Positions 54,506 to 62,856 of a DNA stretch of 64,000 nucleotides are shown one piece after another (position 1 is the stretch's first letter; every line of letters starts with the position of its first letter). The notes under the pieces were generated by a model. The model was not told the origin of the DNA, did not search any database, and worked only from the letters and a program-made list of their open reading frames with translations. A program made the translations under genes and the position numbers. The stretch spans positions 1 to 64,000 of the forward strand of contig CALBHW010000050.1 in the NCBI GenBank assembly GCA_937893125.1, in the 5' to 3' direction. The stretch is from an uncultured Clostridia bacterium. Lineage in GTDB: Bacteria > Bacillota > Clostridia > Christensenellales > UBA1242.

Positions 54506-55396
54506 ATGCACAATTATAGTGTTGACAAGTTTGATAAAGAAGATTTGTTTTTATTGGAACTAGAAAACCAAGAGAGATTATCGGCATTACAAGATAAACA
54601 CATTGTCCATTATAGAACAAAGACAATTAAAAGCGGTAAAGTGTTGGAGTGTGAAGTTTATCCTGTTTGGGACACAAGAGCGTCATTGTCGAGATGTAGA
54701 AAGATACGAGAAAGTCGTGAGGCGCAAAAAAGACTTAATCAAAAGAATGCTGTTAAAAATCTTGTACGCCTAGTTAATACAAATTTTACCGATAAAGACA
54801 TTTGGGGTACATTTACATACGAAACATCAAAGTTGCCTAAAAGTGTCGAGTTGGCACAAAAAGAAATGGTTAAATTTATTAGACGCTTAAAGTATTATGC
54901 AGATACTCACAATTTTGAGCCACTTAAATATGTTTATGTTACCGAATTTGAAGACGACGAAGAAAAAGGAAAACACCGTGTACACCACCACATTGTTACC
55001 AACTTCCCCGATAGAGATATTGCCGAGAAATTATGGTGCAACGGTGCAAGAAAACAAACAAGAAGATTACAGGCAGACGATAGCGGTTACGAGGGTATGA
55101 TTAGATATATTCTAAAAGACCCAAGAGGCACAAAGCGATATGTTACATCAAAGAATTTAAACAAGCCAATAATTACTGTTGCCGATTATAAACTTACCCG
55201 TAAAAAAGTAAATAAAATTGTTAGAGGCGAGGTTAGTCCATACAATGTGTTTGAGGATATGTATCACGACCAATACAAATTAGTTGATTGTTTTAGTAAA
55301 ACAAGCGAGTATGTATCAGGTGCTTATATCTATGCAAAAATGGTAAAGCGAAATCAAAAAGGAGGACGATGTCAAAATGAAATATTTAGGGAGTAA
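54506..55396 (+). CDS. HUH-type rolling-circle replication initiator (Rep)
   Basis: 296 aa. Motif 1 WGTFTYE (about 100-106); motif 2 HRVHHHIV, the His-hydrophobic-His metal site (H160 and H162 region); motif 3 GYEGMIRYILKD with Tyr195/Tyr201 and Lys204. The order and spacing match HUH endonucleases that nick one strand and attach by Tyr. Residues 1-95 form a charged N-terminal part. RBS ATGGAGGCAATC. Overlaps the Dam gene by 20 bp. Such Reps are typical of small single-strand phages and plasmids but also occur in some tailed prophages. Which Tyr is catalytic is not certain. Confidence 0.85.
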   Translation: MHNYSVDKFDKEDLFLLELENQERLSALQDKHIVHYRTKTIKSGKVLECEVYPVWDTRASLSRCRKIRESREAQKRLNQKNAVKNLVRLVNTNFTDKDIWGTFTYETSKLPKSVELAQKEMVKFIRRLKYYADTHNFEPLKYVYVTEFEDDEEKGKHRVHHHIVTNFPDRDIAEKLWCNGARKQTRRLQADDSGYEGMIRYILKDPRGTKRYVTSKNLNKPIITVADYKLTRKKVNKIVRGEVSPYNVFEDMYHDQYKLVDCFSKTSEYVSGAYIYAKMVKRNQKGGRCQNEIFRE

Positions 55397-56114
55397 ATCA
55401 AAACTTGCAAAAGAAATTGTATCAATATTGCAAAACTTGATTTATAAAAACAATATCAAAACATATATAGAGCCGTTTGTTGGTGGTTTTAACATTATCG
55501 ATAAAATCATTTGCGAAAACAAAATCGGCAACGACATTGACCCTATTGTTATAAATCTTGTTGAAACTTGTCGTAACAATCCCCAATTGTTAAATTTAAT
55601 CGAAACTCCAACAAAAGAGCATTATTACGATGTACGCGACAATGAGTTTAAATATCAACCTTGGTATCGTGCAGCAATATTATTATTTGCGTCATATAAC
55701 GCCTGCGTGTATGGTGGTTGTTATGGTGCGATTGCCAACACCAAAGAAGGCAAAACAAGAAATTATTTTGAAGAAAGCAAAAGTAATTTTATAAATCAAT
55801 TACCAAATTTAAAAGATATTTTACTTGCTTGTGGCTCGTATGAGTCAATAATCCCACCGTCAAGACAATGTTTAATATATTGCGACCCGCCTTATGCTGA
55901 AGGTGTTGGATATTGTAAAAAGTTTAATACGCAAAGATTTTGGCAATGGTGTAGAGATTTATCAAGGCAAGGACATATCGTTGTTATAAGCGAACATAAC
56001 GCACCCGACGATTTTGTTTGTATTTGGCAACACGAAACATTATCACACTTAAACAACCGAAACAAAATCGCCAAAATAGAAAAATTATTTGTTTTCGGTG
56101 GCGCTTATGATTAA
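55377..56114 (+). CDS. D12-class DNA adenine-N6 methyltransferase (Dam-like)
   Basis: 245 aa. MKYLGSKSKLAKEIV (the N-terminal K-G-x-K equivalent), motif I YIEPFVGGFNIIDKI, NDIDPIVINL, and catalytic motif IV YCDPPYAEGVGYC (about 168-180). Methylates adenine in a short site, GATC being usual for the family though unproven here. RBS AAAGGAGGACGATGTC. With the cytosine enzyme upstream this prophage carries two DNA-methylation activities and no visible restriction nuclease. Confidence 0.93.
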   Translation: MKYLGSKSKLAKEIVSILQNLIYKNNIKTYIEPFVGGFNIIDKIICENKIGNDIDPIVINLVETCRNNPQLLNLIETPTKEHYYDVRDNEFKYQPWYRAAILLFASYNACVYGGCYGAIANTKEGKTRNYFEESKSNFINQLPNLKDILLACGSYESIIPPSRQCLIYCDPPYAEGVGYCKKFNTQRFWQWCRDLSRQGHIVVISEHNAPDDFVCIWQHETLSHLNNRNKIAKIEKLFVFGGAYD

Positions 56115-56331
56115 AAAAAGGAAAGTGGAAGTTTTGTATTTAGCCGTTACGGCTGATGACTTGGAGTTGCCTATCGGTGTATTTGATACGATAAAGGAAA
56201 TTGCAAAATATGCACATTGCTCGTACAGATACGCAAAAACTATGGTACATCGTCAAAGTATATACAAAAAATTAAAATGCAAATTTATTAGAGTCGAAAT
56301 TGGAGGATTTGGTAAAAATGAAAAAAATTAA
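56107..56331 (+). CDS. Small phage HTH-like protein
   Basis: 74 aa from ATG 56107. FDTIKEIAKYAHCSYRYAKT MVHR resembles a short winged-helix or MerR-like helix-turn-helix. Overlaps the Dam gene by 8 bp. Confidence 0.6.
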   Translation: MIKKRKVEVLYLAVTADDLELPIGVFDTIKEIAKYAHCSYRYAKTMVHRQSIYKKLKCKFIRVEIGGFGKNEKN

Positions 56332-56533
56332 AAATTTAATAAGTGTATTTTACTTAATATCAATGCTTGTGATTATCTTCTGCTTGCCAATAAGTGCGAT
56401 AATGATAATTTGTAAATTATGTAAAGCAACATTATTGAGTTGGATTAATTGTTGTACCCCGATAATTATAACAATAGCACTTACACCGTTTATTATTTTA
56501 TCAAAAATATTGATTGATAATAAGGAGGATTAA
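56318..56533 (+). CDS. Small two-helix membrane protein
   Basis: 71 aa from ATG 56318 (RBS TTGGAGGATTTGGT). Hydrophobic segments at about 6-33 and 43-64. Could be a superinfection-exclusion or holin-like protein, but position before the terminase argues against lysis; unknown. Confidence 0.6.
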   Translation: MKKIKNLISVFYLISMLVIIFCLPISAIMIICKLCKATLLSWINCCTPIIITIALTPFIILSKILIDNKED

Positions 56534-56534
56534 A

Positions 56535-57107
56535 ATGCCGAAACAATCAAAAAAACAAGATATGGAAAAGAAAAAAACAAAACAAAGTCAAAAGGCGACT
56601 AAAATAACCAATAAAAAAACAACACAAGAAAAAAAGAAAACAGGTTTACCAAGTCAGTACGCAAATAAGGTAAAACCTTATTTGGACGACATCGAAAGAT
56701 ATGTGCGTTGTGGAGTTACCGAAGGACAAATTTGTTTATATTATGGCGTTGGCAAAACTCAATGGGCGCAATATAAAAAAGATAATCCCGAACTAAACGA
56801 AACACTTTTAAAAGCAAAAACAGCATTAAAGGTTGATTTAATCAACAAAGCGTATCAAGTTGCCATTGGTTATAACTATGAAGAAATCACCACACAAGAG
56901 TATAAAGACGACAAAGGTAATATCACAGGAACTAAAACAATAACTTATAAACGCCACGCAAAAGCCGACGCAGGTATGTTGCAATTTTTATTAGTTAATC
57001 GTTTTAGTGAAGAATTTGCACGCGACCCACAAATGGTGGAATTGCGCAAAAAAGCGTTAGAATTACAACAATCAGGCAAATTGCCATTTGATACGGAAGG
57101 TATTTGA
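56535..57107 (+). CDS. Phage HTH protein, possible small terminase-like
   Basis: 190 aa from ATG 56535 (RBS ATAAGGAGGATTAAA). Lys/Gln-rich N-terminus (1-35), then a homeodomain-like helix-turn-helix: LDDIERYVRCGVTEGQICLY and YGVGKTQWAQYKKDNPELNE, and AKTALKVDLINKAYQVAIGY, the pattern seen in many phage TerS/transposase-HTH proteins. A second TerS candidate (58383) sits directly before terL, so this may be a paralogous DNA-binding protein. Confidence 0.65.
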   Translation: MPKQSKKQDMEKKKTKQSQKATKITNKKTTQEKKKTGLPSQYANKVKPYLDDIERYVRCGVTEGQICLYYGVGKTQWAQYKKDNPELNETLLKAKTALKVDLINKAYQVAIGYNYEEITTQEYKDDKGNITGTKTITYKRHAKADAGMLQFLLVNRFSEEFARDPQMVELRKKALELQQSGKLPFDTEGI

Positions 57108-57109
57108 TT

Positions 57110-57796
57110 ATGGCGCTAGACCCAATACACGCATTTTATTGTCGTAAAGATTATTTAACATTGGCGTTGCAATGCAAAATTAAGAGCGGTGGTAAGTGTG
57201 CAGAGTGTGGCGAGATATTTGATATTGACGAATTGCGACCACATCATATTATTGAATTAACACTTGATAATATTGACGATGTAAACATTACGCTAAACCC
57301 CGACAATATCGAGGTGTTGTGTCATAATTGCCATAATAAGCGCCACGCAAGATTTGGCAATGTTGTCGGACAAAAACATATTTATTTAGTCTATGGCTCG
57401 CCTTGTGCAGGTAAAAACCTTTATGTTGAAACCGTAGCAACAAGAAATGATTTAATTATTGACCTAGATAAAATACATAAAGCAATTTGTATTTGTGGTA
57501 TGTATGATAAACCCGACGCAACAAAGCGCGTTGCATTTGATGTTAGAGATTATTTATTAAATGTGGCAAGATTGGCGGGAACTCGTCGCCGTTGGCAAAA
57601 CGCATATATAATACAAACCTGCCCCGAAAAGTACGACCGCGACGAAATGGTTAAATTGTATGGTTGTGAACTTATCCATATTGACACAACAAAAGAAGAA
57701 TGTGTTGCTAATTGCAAAAGAGATATAAAAAGACAAGCAGTACAGGACGCAGTACTTGGTTGGATTGATGATTATTGGTCGCGTTACAATGAATAA
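57110..57796 (+). CDS. HNH endonuclease fused to a P-loop kinase-like domain
   Basis: 228 aa from ATG 57110 (GGAAGG before it). Residues about 28-82: HNH fold with CAECG, ELRPHHIIEL, NPDNIEVLCHNCHNKRH. Residues about 90-228: P-loop VYGSPCAGKNLYVE (Walker A variant, Asn instead of Thr/Ser), LIIDLDKIHKAI and later Arg-rich lid, as in zeta-toxin or polynucleotide-kinase-like phage ATPases. HNH proteins next to terminases help packaging cleavage in HK97-type phages; the kinase-like partner's role is open. Confidence 0.85.
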   Translation: MALDPIHAFYCRKDYLTLALQCKIKSGGKCAECGEIFDIDELRPHHIIELTLDNIDDVNITLNPDNIEVLCHNCHNKRHARFGNVVGQKHIYLVYGSPCAGKNLYVETVATRNDLIIDLDKIHKAICICGMYDKPDATKRVAFDVRDYLLNVARLAGTRRRWQNAYIIQTCPEKYDRDEMVKLYGCELIHIDTTKEECVANCKRDIKRQAVQDAVLGWIDDYWSRYNE

Positions 57797-57813
57797 CAAA
57801 GGAGTATTTAATT

Positions 57814-58122
57814 ATGTCAAAAATAAAAACAATCAATATGAAAAAATTAATAAATGGACTTGGTATTAATAAAGGCGATATTGTTGTCGTTGATAACATT
57901 TGTTTAGTTTGCAACGATAAGTACGATTTAGTGCGCATTGACAACTCGTACAATAGTGCAATACCAAACATAATTGTTGGTATGGTAAGTGGTAAACATA
58001 GTTACAAGATTTATCAAATGCAACAAGAAGTGTTGAGTGAGATTGCGCAAGCGTCAATAAAAAACTCTACAAACCATTTGAAAGAGTATAAAAAATGTAA
58101 ACCTGTTATAGTTGGTAAATAA
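57814..58122 (+). CDS. Hypothetical phage protein
   Basis: 102 aa. RBS AAAGGAGTATTTAATT. N-terminal half beta-like (KGDIVVVDNICLVCNDKYDL); no family recognised. Confidence 0.65.
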   Translation: MSKIKTINMKKLINGLGINKGDIVVVDNICLVCNDKYDLVRIDNSYNSAIPNIIVGMVSGKHSYKIYQMQQEVLSEIAQASIKNSTNHLKEYKKCKPVIVGK

Positions 58123-58329
58123 ATGAACAGTGCTGACAACCTACTTGCCAAGGTATTACAAGGCTTGAAAGCAATGTGTAATCATTGCCAAATAAAAGAT
58201 TGTAATTATTGTTGGTCGCATTATATATGCGAGGATATTCAAAAATATTTTGAAACAATCCCCCCACCTCACTCAAATTTTTCAAAATCAAAAAGACTCC
58301 AAGCCCCAAACACGAAAAACACACACTAA
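58123..58329 (+). CDS. Small Cys-rich phage protein
   Basis: 68 aa, ATG directly after the previous stop. Four Cys in MCNHCQIKDCNYCWSHYIC suggest zinc binding. No separate ribosome site; translation would be by coupling. Confidence 0.5.
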   Translation: MNSADNLLAKVLQGLKAMCNHCQIKDCNYCWSHYICEDIQKYFETIPPPHSNFSKSKRLQAPNTKNTH

Positions 58330-58382
58330 AATTTTGACTTTTTCTATAAAAAATCTAAAAAAGATAAAACGGGAGGTTTTTT

Positions 58383-58721
58383 GTGAAAACAAACACAAAC
58401 ACAACAAAACAACAAATAGTCGATAAAGAATATAACCGACTTATCAACAAATATAAGTCGGCAAATGTTGACGAAAACAAACTCGCAATTAACGACTCTT
58501 GGATTAGAAAGGTGGCGGAACTGTTCGCCGTGCTTGAAATGATAAAGGACTTACCGTCTATTATCTACAACCCTAAAAACCCAATTGAGCAGCAAGAAAC
58601 AGCAGCGGGCAAAGCGCGTGTTAAGTATATGGCACAATATACATCGTCAATGCAAAAATTAAACAAGGATTTGCTCGGCTCTATTGTTGAGCAGGACGAC
58701 GACCTTGACGATTACGAATAA
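58383..58721 (+). CDS. Terminase small subunit (P27-like)
   Basis: 112 aa, GTG start after GGGAGGTTTTTT. Helical, with WIRKVAELFAVLEMIKDLPS and KARVKYMAQYTSSMQKLNKDL, the P27 pattern, and acidic C-terminus. It lies directly before terL, as expected for the subunit that recognises phage DNA. Confidence 0.7.
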   Translation: MKTNTNTTKQQIVDKEYNRLINKYKSANVDENKLAINDSWIRKVAELFAVLEMIKDLPSIIYNPKNPIEQQETAAGKARVKYMAQYTSSMQKLNKDLLGSIVEQDDDLDDYE

Positions 58722-60543
58722 TGATTTGATTGAGTGGAAATTAGTCAATCCCGATATTGTGCCAATAGACGGTTGGACTGTACTCAATGAAGAATTTGAC
58801 GGCAGGCATAGTTATTTGGTTGAATATTATAAACTTTGTCGGTCGGGCAAAAAGAATATTGGTCGTGAATTAAAAACAATGCTTGAAACACTTATACAAA
58901 ATATATATTTTCACGGCGATATATATCACTTTGATTTAGAGCAGGCACACAAGCGTATCAAGTTTATTGAAAATGAAGTTAAACATTTTGAAAGCCCCTT
59001 TGCAGGCAAACCATTTTTATTAGAGATTAATCAAAAAGCAATCGCCGAGGCGTTATTTGGTTTTTATATCTTTGACGACGAATTGCTTGGCGGCGGTCGT
59101 TGGGTGCGTCAATACAAAGAGTTTTTATTGTTTATGGCTAGAAAGAATGGCAAGACACCATTTGTTGCGGCGTTAGTATTAGCGGAGTGGTTTTGTGGTG
59201 AGGCAGGTCAAAAGGTTATGTGTGCGTCTAACGACTATGAACAGGCTGCATTGATATTTGATTGTATTAACAACTTCCGTGAGGAGTCGCGTGCAATGCA
59301 AAAAGTTACCCGTAAAAATATCAAAGGTATATTTTTCGGTAATCCAAAACAAAGAAAGAAAACGGGAAAATTTAGCAAACAAAATAAAGGCTCTATCAAA
59401 AAAATGTCTGCTCTTGCAGGAGCAAAAGAAGGTCGTAACCTTAAAATTGTAATTGTGGACGAAGTCCACGAAATGAAAGACCGTACAACCGTAATGCCGT
59501 TAAGGTCGTCATTAACAACGCAAGACGAGCCATTGTATATTGAAATTACGACCGACGGGGTTGTACAAGACGGATACCTTGACGAAAGATTAGCAGAGGC
59601 AAGAAAAGTTTTAAAAGGCGAAATTGATAAGCCTCGTTGGCTTGTATGGTTATATACACAAGATAGCGAGGACGAAATTTGGAACGATGAGTCAAGTTGG
59701 ACGAAATCAAACCCAATGCTTGGTGTTGTCAAAAAAATTAGCGACTTACGCGACTTGGTTGAGGACGCAAGAAGCAACGGCGCACAAAGGGCATTTACAT
59801 TAGCCAAGGAGTTTAATTGGAAACAACTTGCGATTGGTGCTTGGCTTAAAGAAGAATATATAATAAACGAGGCAACATTTGATTTAAGCGACTTTAAAAA
59901 TAATTGGTGTATCGTGGGTGCGGATTTGGCGGAAACAAACGACCTTTGTGCAGTAACATTTTTGTTTATGAAACCGAACGACCCAACGATATATATGCAC
60001 ACAATGTATTTTGTAACTTCGCTAAAAGCAAACGACGGACAATCCACCGACTCGCCAACAAATCCAGAAAAAAAAGATTATAAACAATGGGCAGATGACG
60101 GTTTGTGCAGGATTATTGATGGCGGAATTATTGACGATGATGTTGTTGCAAATTATGTGCGTGAGGTTTACGACAAATTTGGTATCCGTCCATATAAAGC
60201 AGGATACGACCAATGGCACGCCAAAGAATTTGCGAAGATTACGGCTAAAAACTTTGGCGACAATGTCCCATTAAAAATAAAAATGAATTATGACACATTA
60301 AATATTCCAACAAGAACATTGGAAGTTGAATTGCGTGCGCACCACATCAATTATAACAACAATGAGATGTGTCGTTGGTGCTTGAAAAATACAGCCGTAA
60401 AACACAATAACATCGGATATGTTATGCCTGACAAGATTGGGGGCTATATCGGCAATAAGATTGATGGTACAATGTCAAAGATTATAGCGCTTGCAGCATT
60501 GCGTGAGTGTAAAACAGCATTTATGTCTAAAATTGGAGGTTGA
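58684..60543 (+). CDS. terL: Terminase large subunit
   Basis: Up to 619 aa; no ATG at the start. TTG codons at 58684, 58705 (AGGA ahead) and 58726 are candidates. ATPase: Walker A ARKNGKTPF (about 150), Walker B KIVIVDEVHEM (about 256), then C-motif ITTDG. Nuclease: VGADLAETNDLCAVTF (first Asp), later DQWHAKEF. Terminase_1 family, powering DNA packaging into the head. Overlaps the small subunit. Confidence 0.95.
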   Translation: MLSRTTTLTITNNDLIEWKLVNPDIVPIDGWTVLNEEFDGRHSYLVEYYKLCRSGKKNIGRELKTMLETLIQNIYFHGDIYHFDLEQAHKRIKFIENEVKHFESPFAGKPFLLEINQKAIAEALFGFYIFDDELLGGGRWVRQYKEFLLFMARKNGKTPFVAALVLAEWFCGEAGQKVMCASNDYEQAALIFDCINNFREESRAMQKVTRKNIKGIFFGNPKQRKKTGKFSKQNKGSIKKMSALAGAKEGRNLKIVIVDEVHEMKDRTTVMPLRSSLTTQDEPLYIEITTDGVVQDGYLDERLAEARKVLKGEIDKPRWLVWLYTQDSEDEIWNDESSWTKSNPMLGVVKKISDLRDLVEDARSNGAQRAFTLAKEFNWKQLAIGAWLKEEYIINEATFDLSDFKNNWCIVGADLAETNDLCAVTFLFMKPNDPTIYMHTMYFVTSLKANDGQSTDSPTNPEKKDYKQWADDGLCRIIDGGIIDDDVVANYVREVYDKFGIRPYKAGYDQWHAKEFAKITAKNFGDNVPLKIKMNYDTLNIPTRTLEVELRAHHINYNNNEMCRWCLKNTAVKHNNIGYVMPDKIGGYIGNKIDGTMSKIIALAALRECKTAFMSKIGG

Positions 60544-60545
60544 TT

Positions 60546-60737
60546 ATGATTGAAGATTTAAGAAAATCACAAGACAAGAACAAACCAACTATGTCGATTA
60601 ATCAAAAGGATATTCGTTGCCCGATACATAATTGTTTGATAGGAAAATATGACACGCGAGTTGGTATATGTAATGCAACTTTTTATTGTCATAAATGTGG
60701 GATAGAATACACTTTTACAATCAAGGCTCAAAAGTGA
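60546..60737 (+). CDS. Small zinc-finger phage protein (Com-like)
   Basis: 63 aa from ATG 60546 after GGAGGTTGATT. Cys residues in RCPIHNCLIG and FYCHKCGIEY form a ribbon pattern that resembles Com-type translational regulators of phage. Just upstream of the predicted RNA. Confidence 0.6.
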   Translation: MIEDLRKSQDKNKPTMSINQKDIRCPIHNCLIGKYDTRVGICNATFYCHKCGIEYTFTIKAQK

Positions 60738-60741
60738 TTAG

Positions 60742-60770
60742 TTATCATTTTTAATTTTTTATGTTATAAT
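60742..60770 (+). promoter_or_regulatory. Promoter of the terL-portal RNA
   Basis: TTATCA (60742), 17 bp, TATAAT (60765) with TGT extension. Confidence 0.75.
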
Positions 60771-60776
60771 GGTTGC

Positions 60777-60883
60777 GTTAAAAAATATATAGCCACACAA
60801 GGTGGCAGTACTCCAACCATAGATTGGTTAAGTGAGTCGATAAAATTAGGCTTATGCCCTACTTTTTGTCGGCTCACTTTTTA
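60777..60883 (+). ncRNA. Predicted structured phage RNA (~105 nt)
   Basis: Starts about 7 bases after a good promoter and ends in a T-run. Hairpin A GCCAC-ACAAG-GTGGC (60792-60806). Hairpin B AACCA-TAGAT-TGGTT (60815-60829). Hairpin C: GTGAGTCGA (60832-60840) with TCGGCTCAC (60869-60877), extended inside by AAAA/TTTT and TAGG/CCTA pairings to an almost continuous hairpin, then TTTTT. No ORF. Lies between terL and portal, transcribed like them. Family not recognised. Confidence 0.65.
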
Positions 60884-60905
60884 TTTAGTACGGGGAGGTA
60901 AAAAC

Positions 60906-62168
60906 TTGGGAACTATCAAAAAGGCAATCGAAAATCTGCTTGGTTGGAATAAGACAAATGTTTTTAATAGTAAGTTTATTACCGCTAATCAAGTTTTGTT
61001 TTCGTCTTTTGGTAAAGACATTACGGCAAGCGATATTGTTAAAACAGCAATACATCGTATAGCAGAGGAAGTGTCAAAATGTAATATCAAATCAGTTATT
61101 GAGAAAAACAGTCCTAAAACCGTTGAAATACTTGACGATGATATAAATGCCGTGTTTTCACAAAGGCTCAACCCTTTATGTGGTTTAAAGGATTTTTTAT
61201 ACAAGATTACATATTTAACAATGGTAAATCAAAACTGCTTTATTTATTGGAAATATGACGAAGTGCCAATCAAAGGTACAGAATATGTAAGGCGTGTTAC
61301 AAGAGGCTTTTATCCTATCGAAAATGCAAAGGCACACATATATCTGACAAGCGAAAATGAAATGCGTATCGAATTAACAAGCCTATCAAACGATGTTGTG
61401 TTTGATTTGCCATATAGCGATGTAATACACATTAGACATCGTTACGGCGCTAATCAATATTTAGGTGGCGGAATAAATGGCTCGCCCGATAATCGTGGAC
61501 TGTTGGAAAATTTACAAACAATACAGGTTATCAAAGAGGCTATACCAAAATCATTAGAGGCAAGTTTATCGTTAAAAGGAATTTTAACAATGAAAACTGT
61601 TGCCGATGTTGATAAAAAGGTAATCGCTCGCGACGAATTTGAGGAGCATTTGTTTAATTCTAAATATGGAATTATGGCAACAGATTACGAAAGCGATTTT
61701 ACGCCCGTAAATATTAGTGCGACCGACATACCCACAAATATTTTATCATTTTTACGCGACGAGATATTATCGCCGCTTGGTGTAAGTTTACCAATTTACT
61801 TAGGTAAATATACTGACGACGAATACACGGCATTTTACCAAACAGCAATTGAAGGTTTATTGCTTGAAATACAACAGGCATTTAAAATTGTATTATTTAC
61901 CGATAGGCAGATACAATACGGACACACTATTAAATGCTATGACAGATTAATACAATCATTATCTTTTAGTAGACGACAAGAAATTTGCGAAATGACACGC
62001 GACGACGCATTGTTATCACGCACGGAACGCCGAGAGTTGTTAGGATATGAACCTGACGGCGAACCAACCCGTATGTCGCTAAACTATATCGACACCTCGA
62101 TTGCTAACAAGTATCAATTGGAAGATATAAAAAATAAAGCACAGGAGGATAACAATGCCACAGGTTAA
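60906..62168 (+). CDS. Portal protein (HK97 family)
   Basis: 420 aa, TTG start after CGGGGAGGTAAAAAC. SDIVKTAIHRIAEEVSKCNI, LYKITYLTMVNQNCFIYWKY, VIHIRHRYG and LSPLGVSLPIYLGKYTDDEY are typical phage portal blocks. Forms the dodecameric DNA channel at the head vertex. Followed by protease and capsid. Confidence 0.93.
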   Translation: MGTIKKAIENLLGWNKTNVFNSKFITANQVLFSSFGKDITASDIVKTAIHRIAEEVSKCNIKSVIEKNSPKTVEILDDDINAVFSQRLNPLCGLKDFLYKITYLTMVNQNCFIYWKYDEVPIKGTEYVRRVTRGFYPIENAKAHIYLTSENEMRIELTSLSNDVVFDLPYSDVIHIRHRYGANQYLGGGINGSPDNRGLLENLQTIQVIKEAIPKSLEASLSLKGILTMKTVADVDKKVIARDEFEEHLFNSKYGIMATDYESDFTPVNISATDIPTNILSFLRDEILSPLGVSLPIYLGKYTDDEYTAFYQTAIEGLLLEIQQAFKIVLFTDRQIQYGHTIKCYDRLIQSLSFSRRQEICEMTRDDALLSRTERRELLGYEPDGEPTRMSLNYIDTSIANKYQLEDIKNKAQEDNNATG

Positions 62169-62856
62169 TTTTAAAAACGAAATTGAAAGGCGTCAATACA
62201 CAAGAGATTTAACACAAGCAAACATTGACCCTATTGCAGGATTTGTTGAAGGTTATGCTATTGTGTTTGAGAAAATAACCCCTATTGGCGATTTATTTTA
62301 TGAGATTATCGACAGACACGCACTTGACGAGGCGGATTTGAGTGATATTAAATTTTTTATTAATCATAACGATATGATGTTACCACTAGCCCGTCATAGA
62401 CGCGGTAAAAGGTCAACAATGGATATATCTATTGACGACCACGGATTAAAAATTAATTCAAATCTCGACATCGAAAACAATGCCGACTCTAAAAAACTTT
62501 GCTCAGCAATTATTAGAGGTGATGTTGAGGATATGTCTTTTGCCTTTGGAATAACCGTTGAAGGCGAAAGTTGGGAAAATATGAGCGATACAATGCCAAT
62601 TAGGCGTATCACAAAAATTGGGAAGGTCTTTGAGGTTAGCGCCGTTAACGACGGGGCGTATCCCCAAACTTCAATATCAGCCCGCTCGGCGTCGTTGGAA
62701 AATGAAAAAAGTGCGTTGGAAAACGCACGCGCCAAAGCGTTGGAAAATGAAAAAAGGGTTGAAACCGAAAAGCGACAAGCGGCTTTATTGCTTGAAAAAA
62801 AGAAATTTTTATTTTTGGAGGAATTAAAATATGACACTAGAAGAATTAATCGCTAA
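62155..62856 (+). CDS. HK97-family prohead protease (U35)
   Basis: 233 aa. FVEGYAIVFEKITPIGD, FFINHNDMMLPLARHRRG (His), VEDMSFAFGITVEGESW (Ser) and EVSAVNDGAYPQTSISARSA match the U35 assembly peptidase. A Glu/Lys/Ala coiled coil (about 175-225) follows and may be scaffolding. Overlaps portal by 14 bp and capsid by 26 bp. RBS ACAGGAGGATAACA. Confidence 0.92.
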   Translation: MPQVNFKNEIERRQYTRDLTQANIDPIAGFVEGYAIVFEKITPIGDLFYEIIDRHALDEADLSDIKFFINHNDMMLPLARHRRGKRSTMDISIDDHGLKINSNLDIENNADSKKLCSAIIRGDVEDMSFAFGITVEGESWENMSDTMPIRRITKIGKVFEVSAVNDGAYPQTSISARSASLENEKSALENARAKALENEKRVETEKRQAALLLEKKKFLFLEELKYDTRRINR

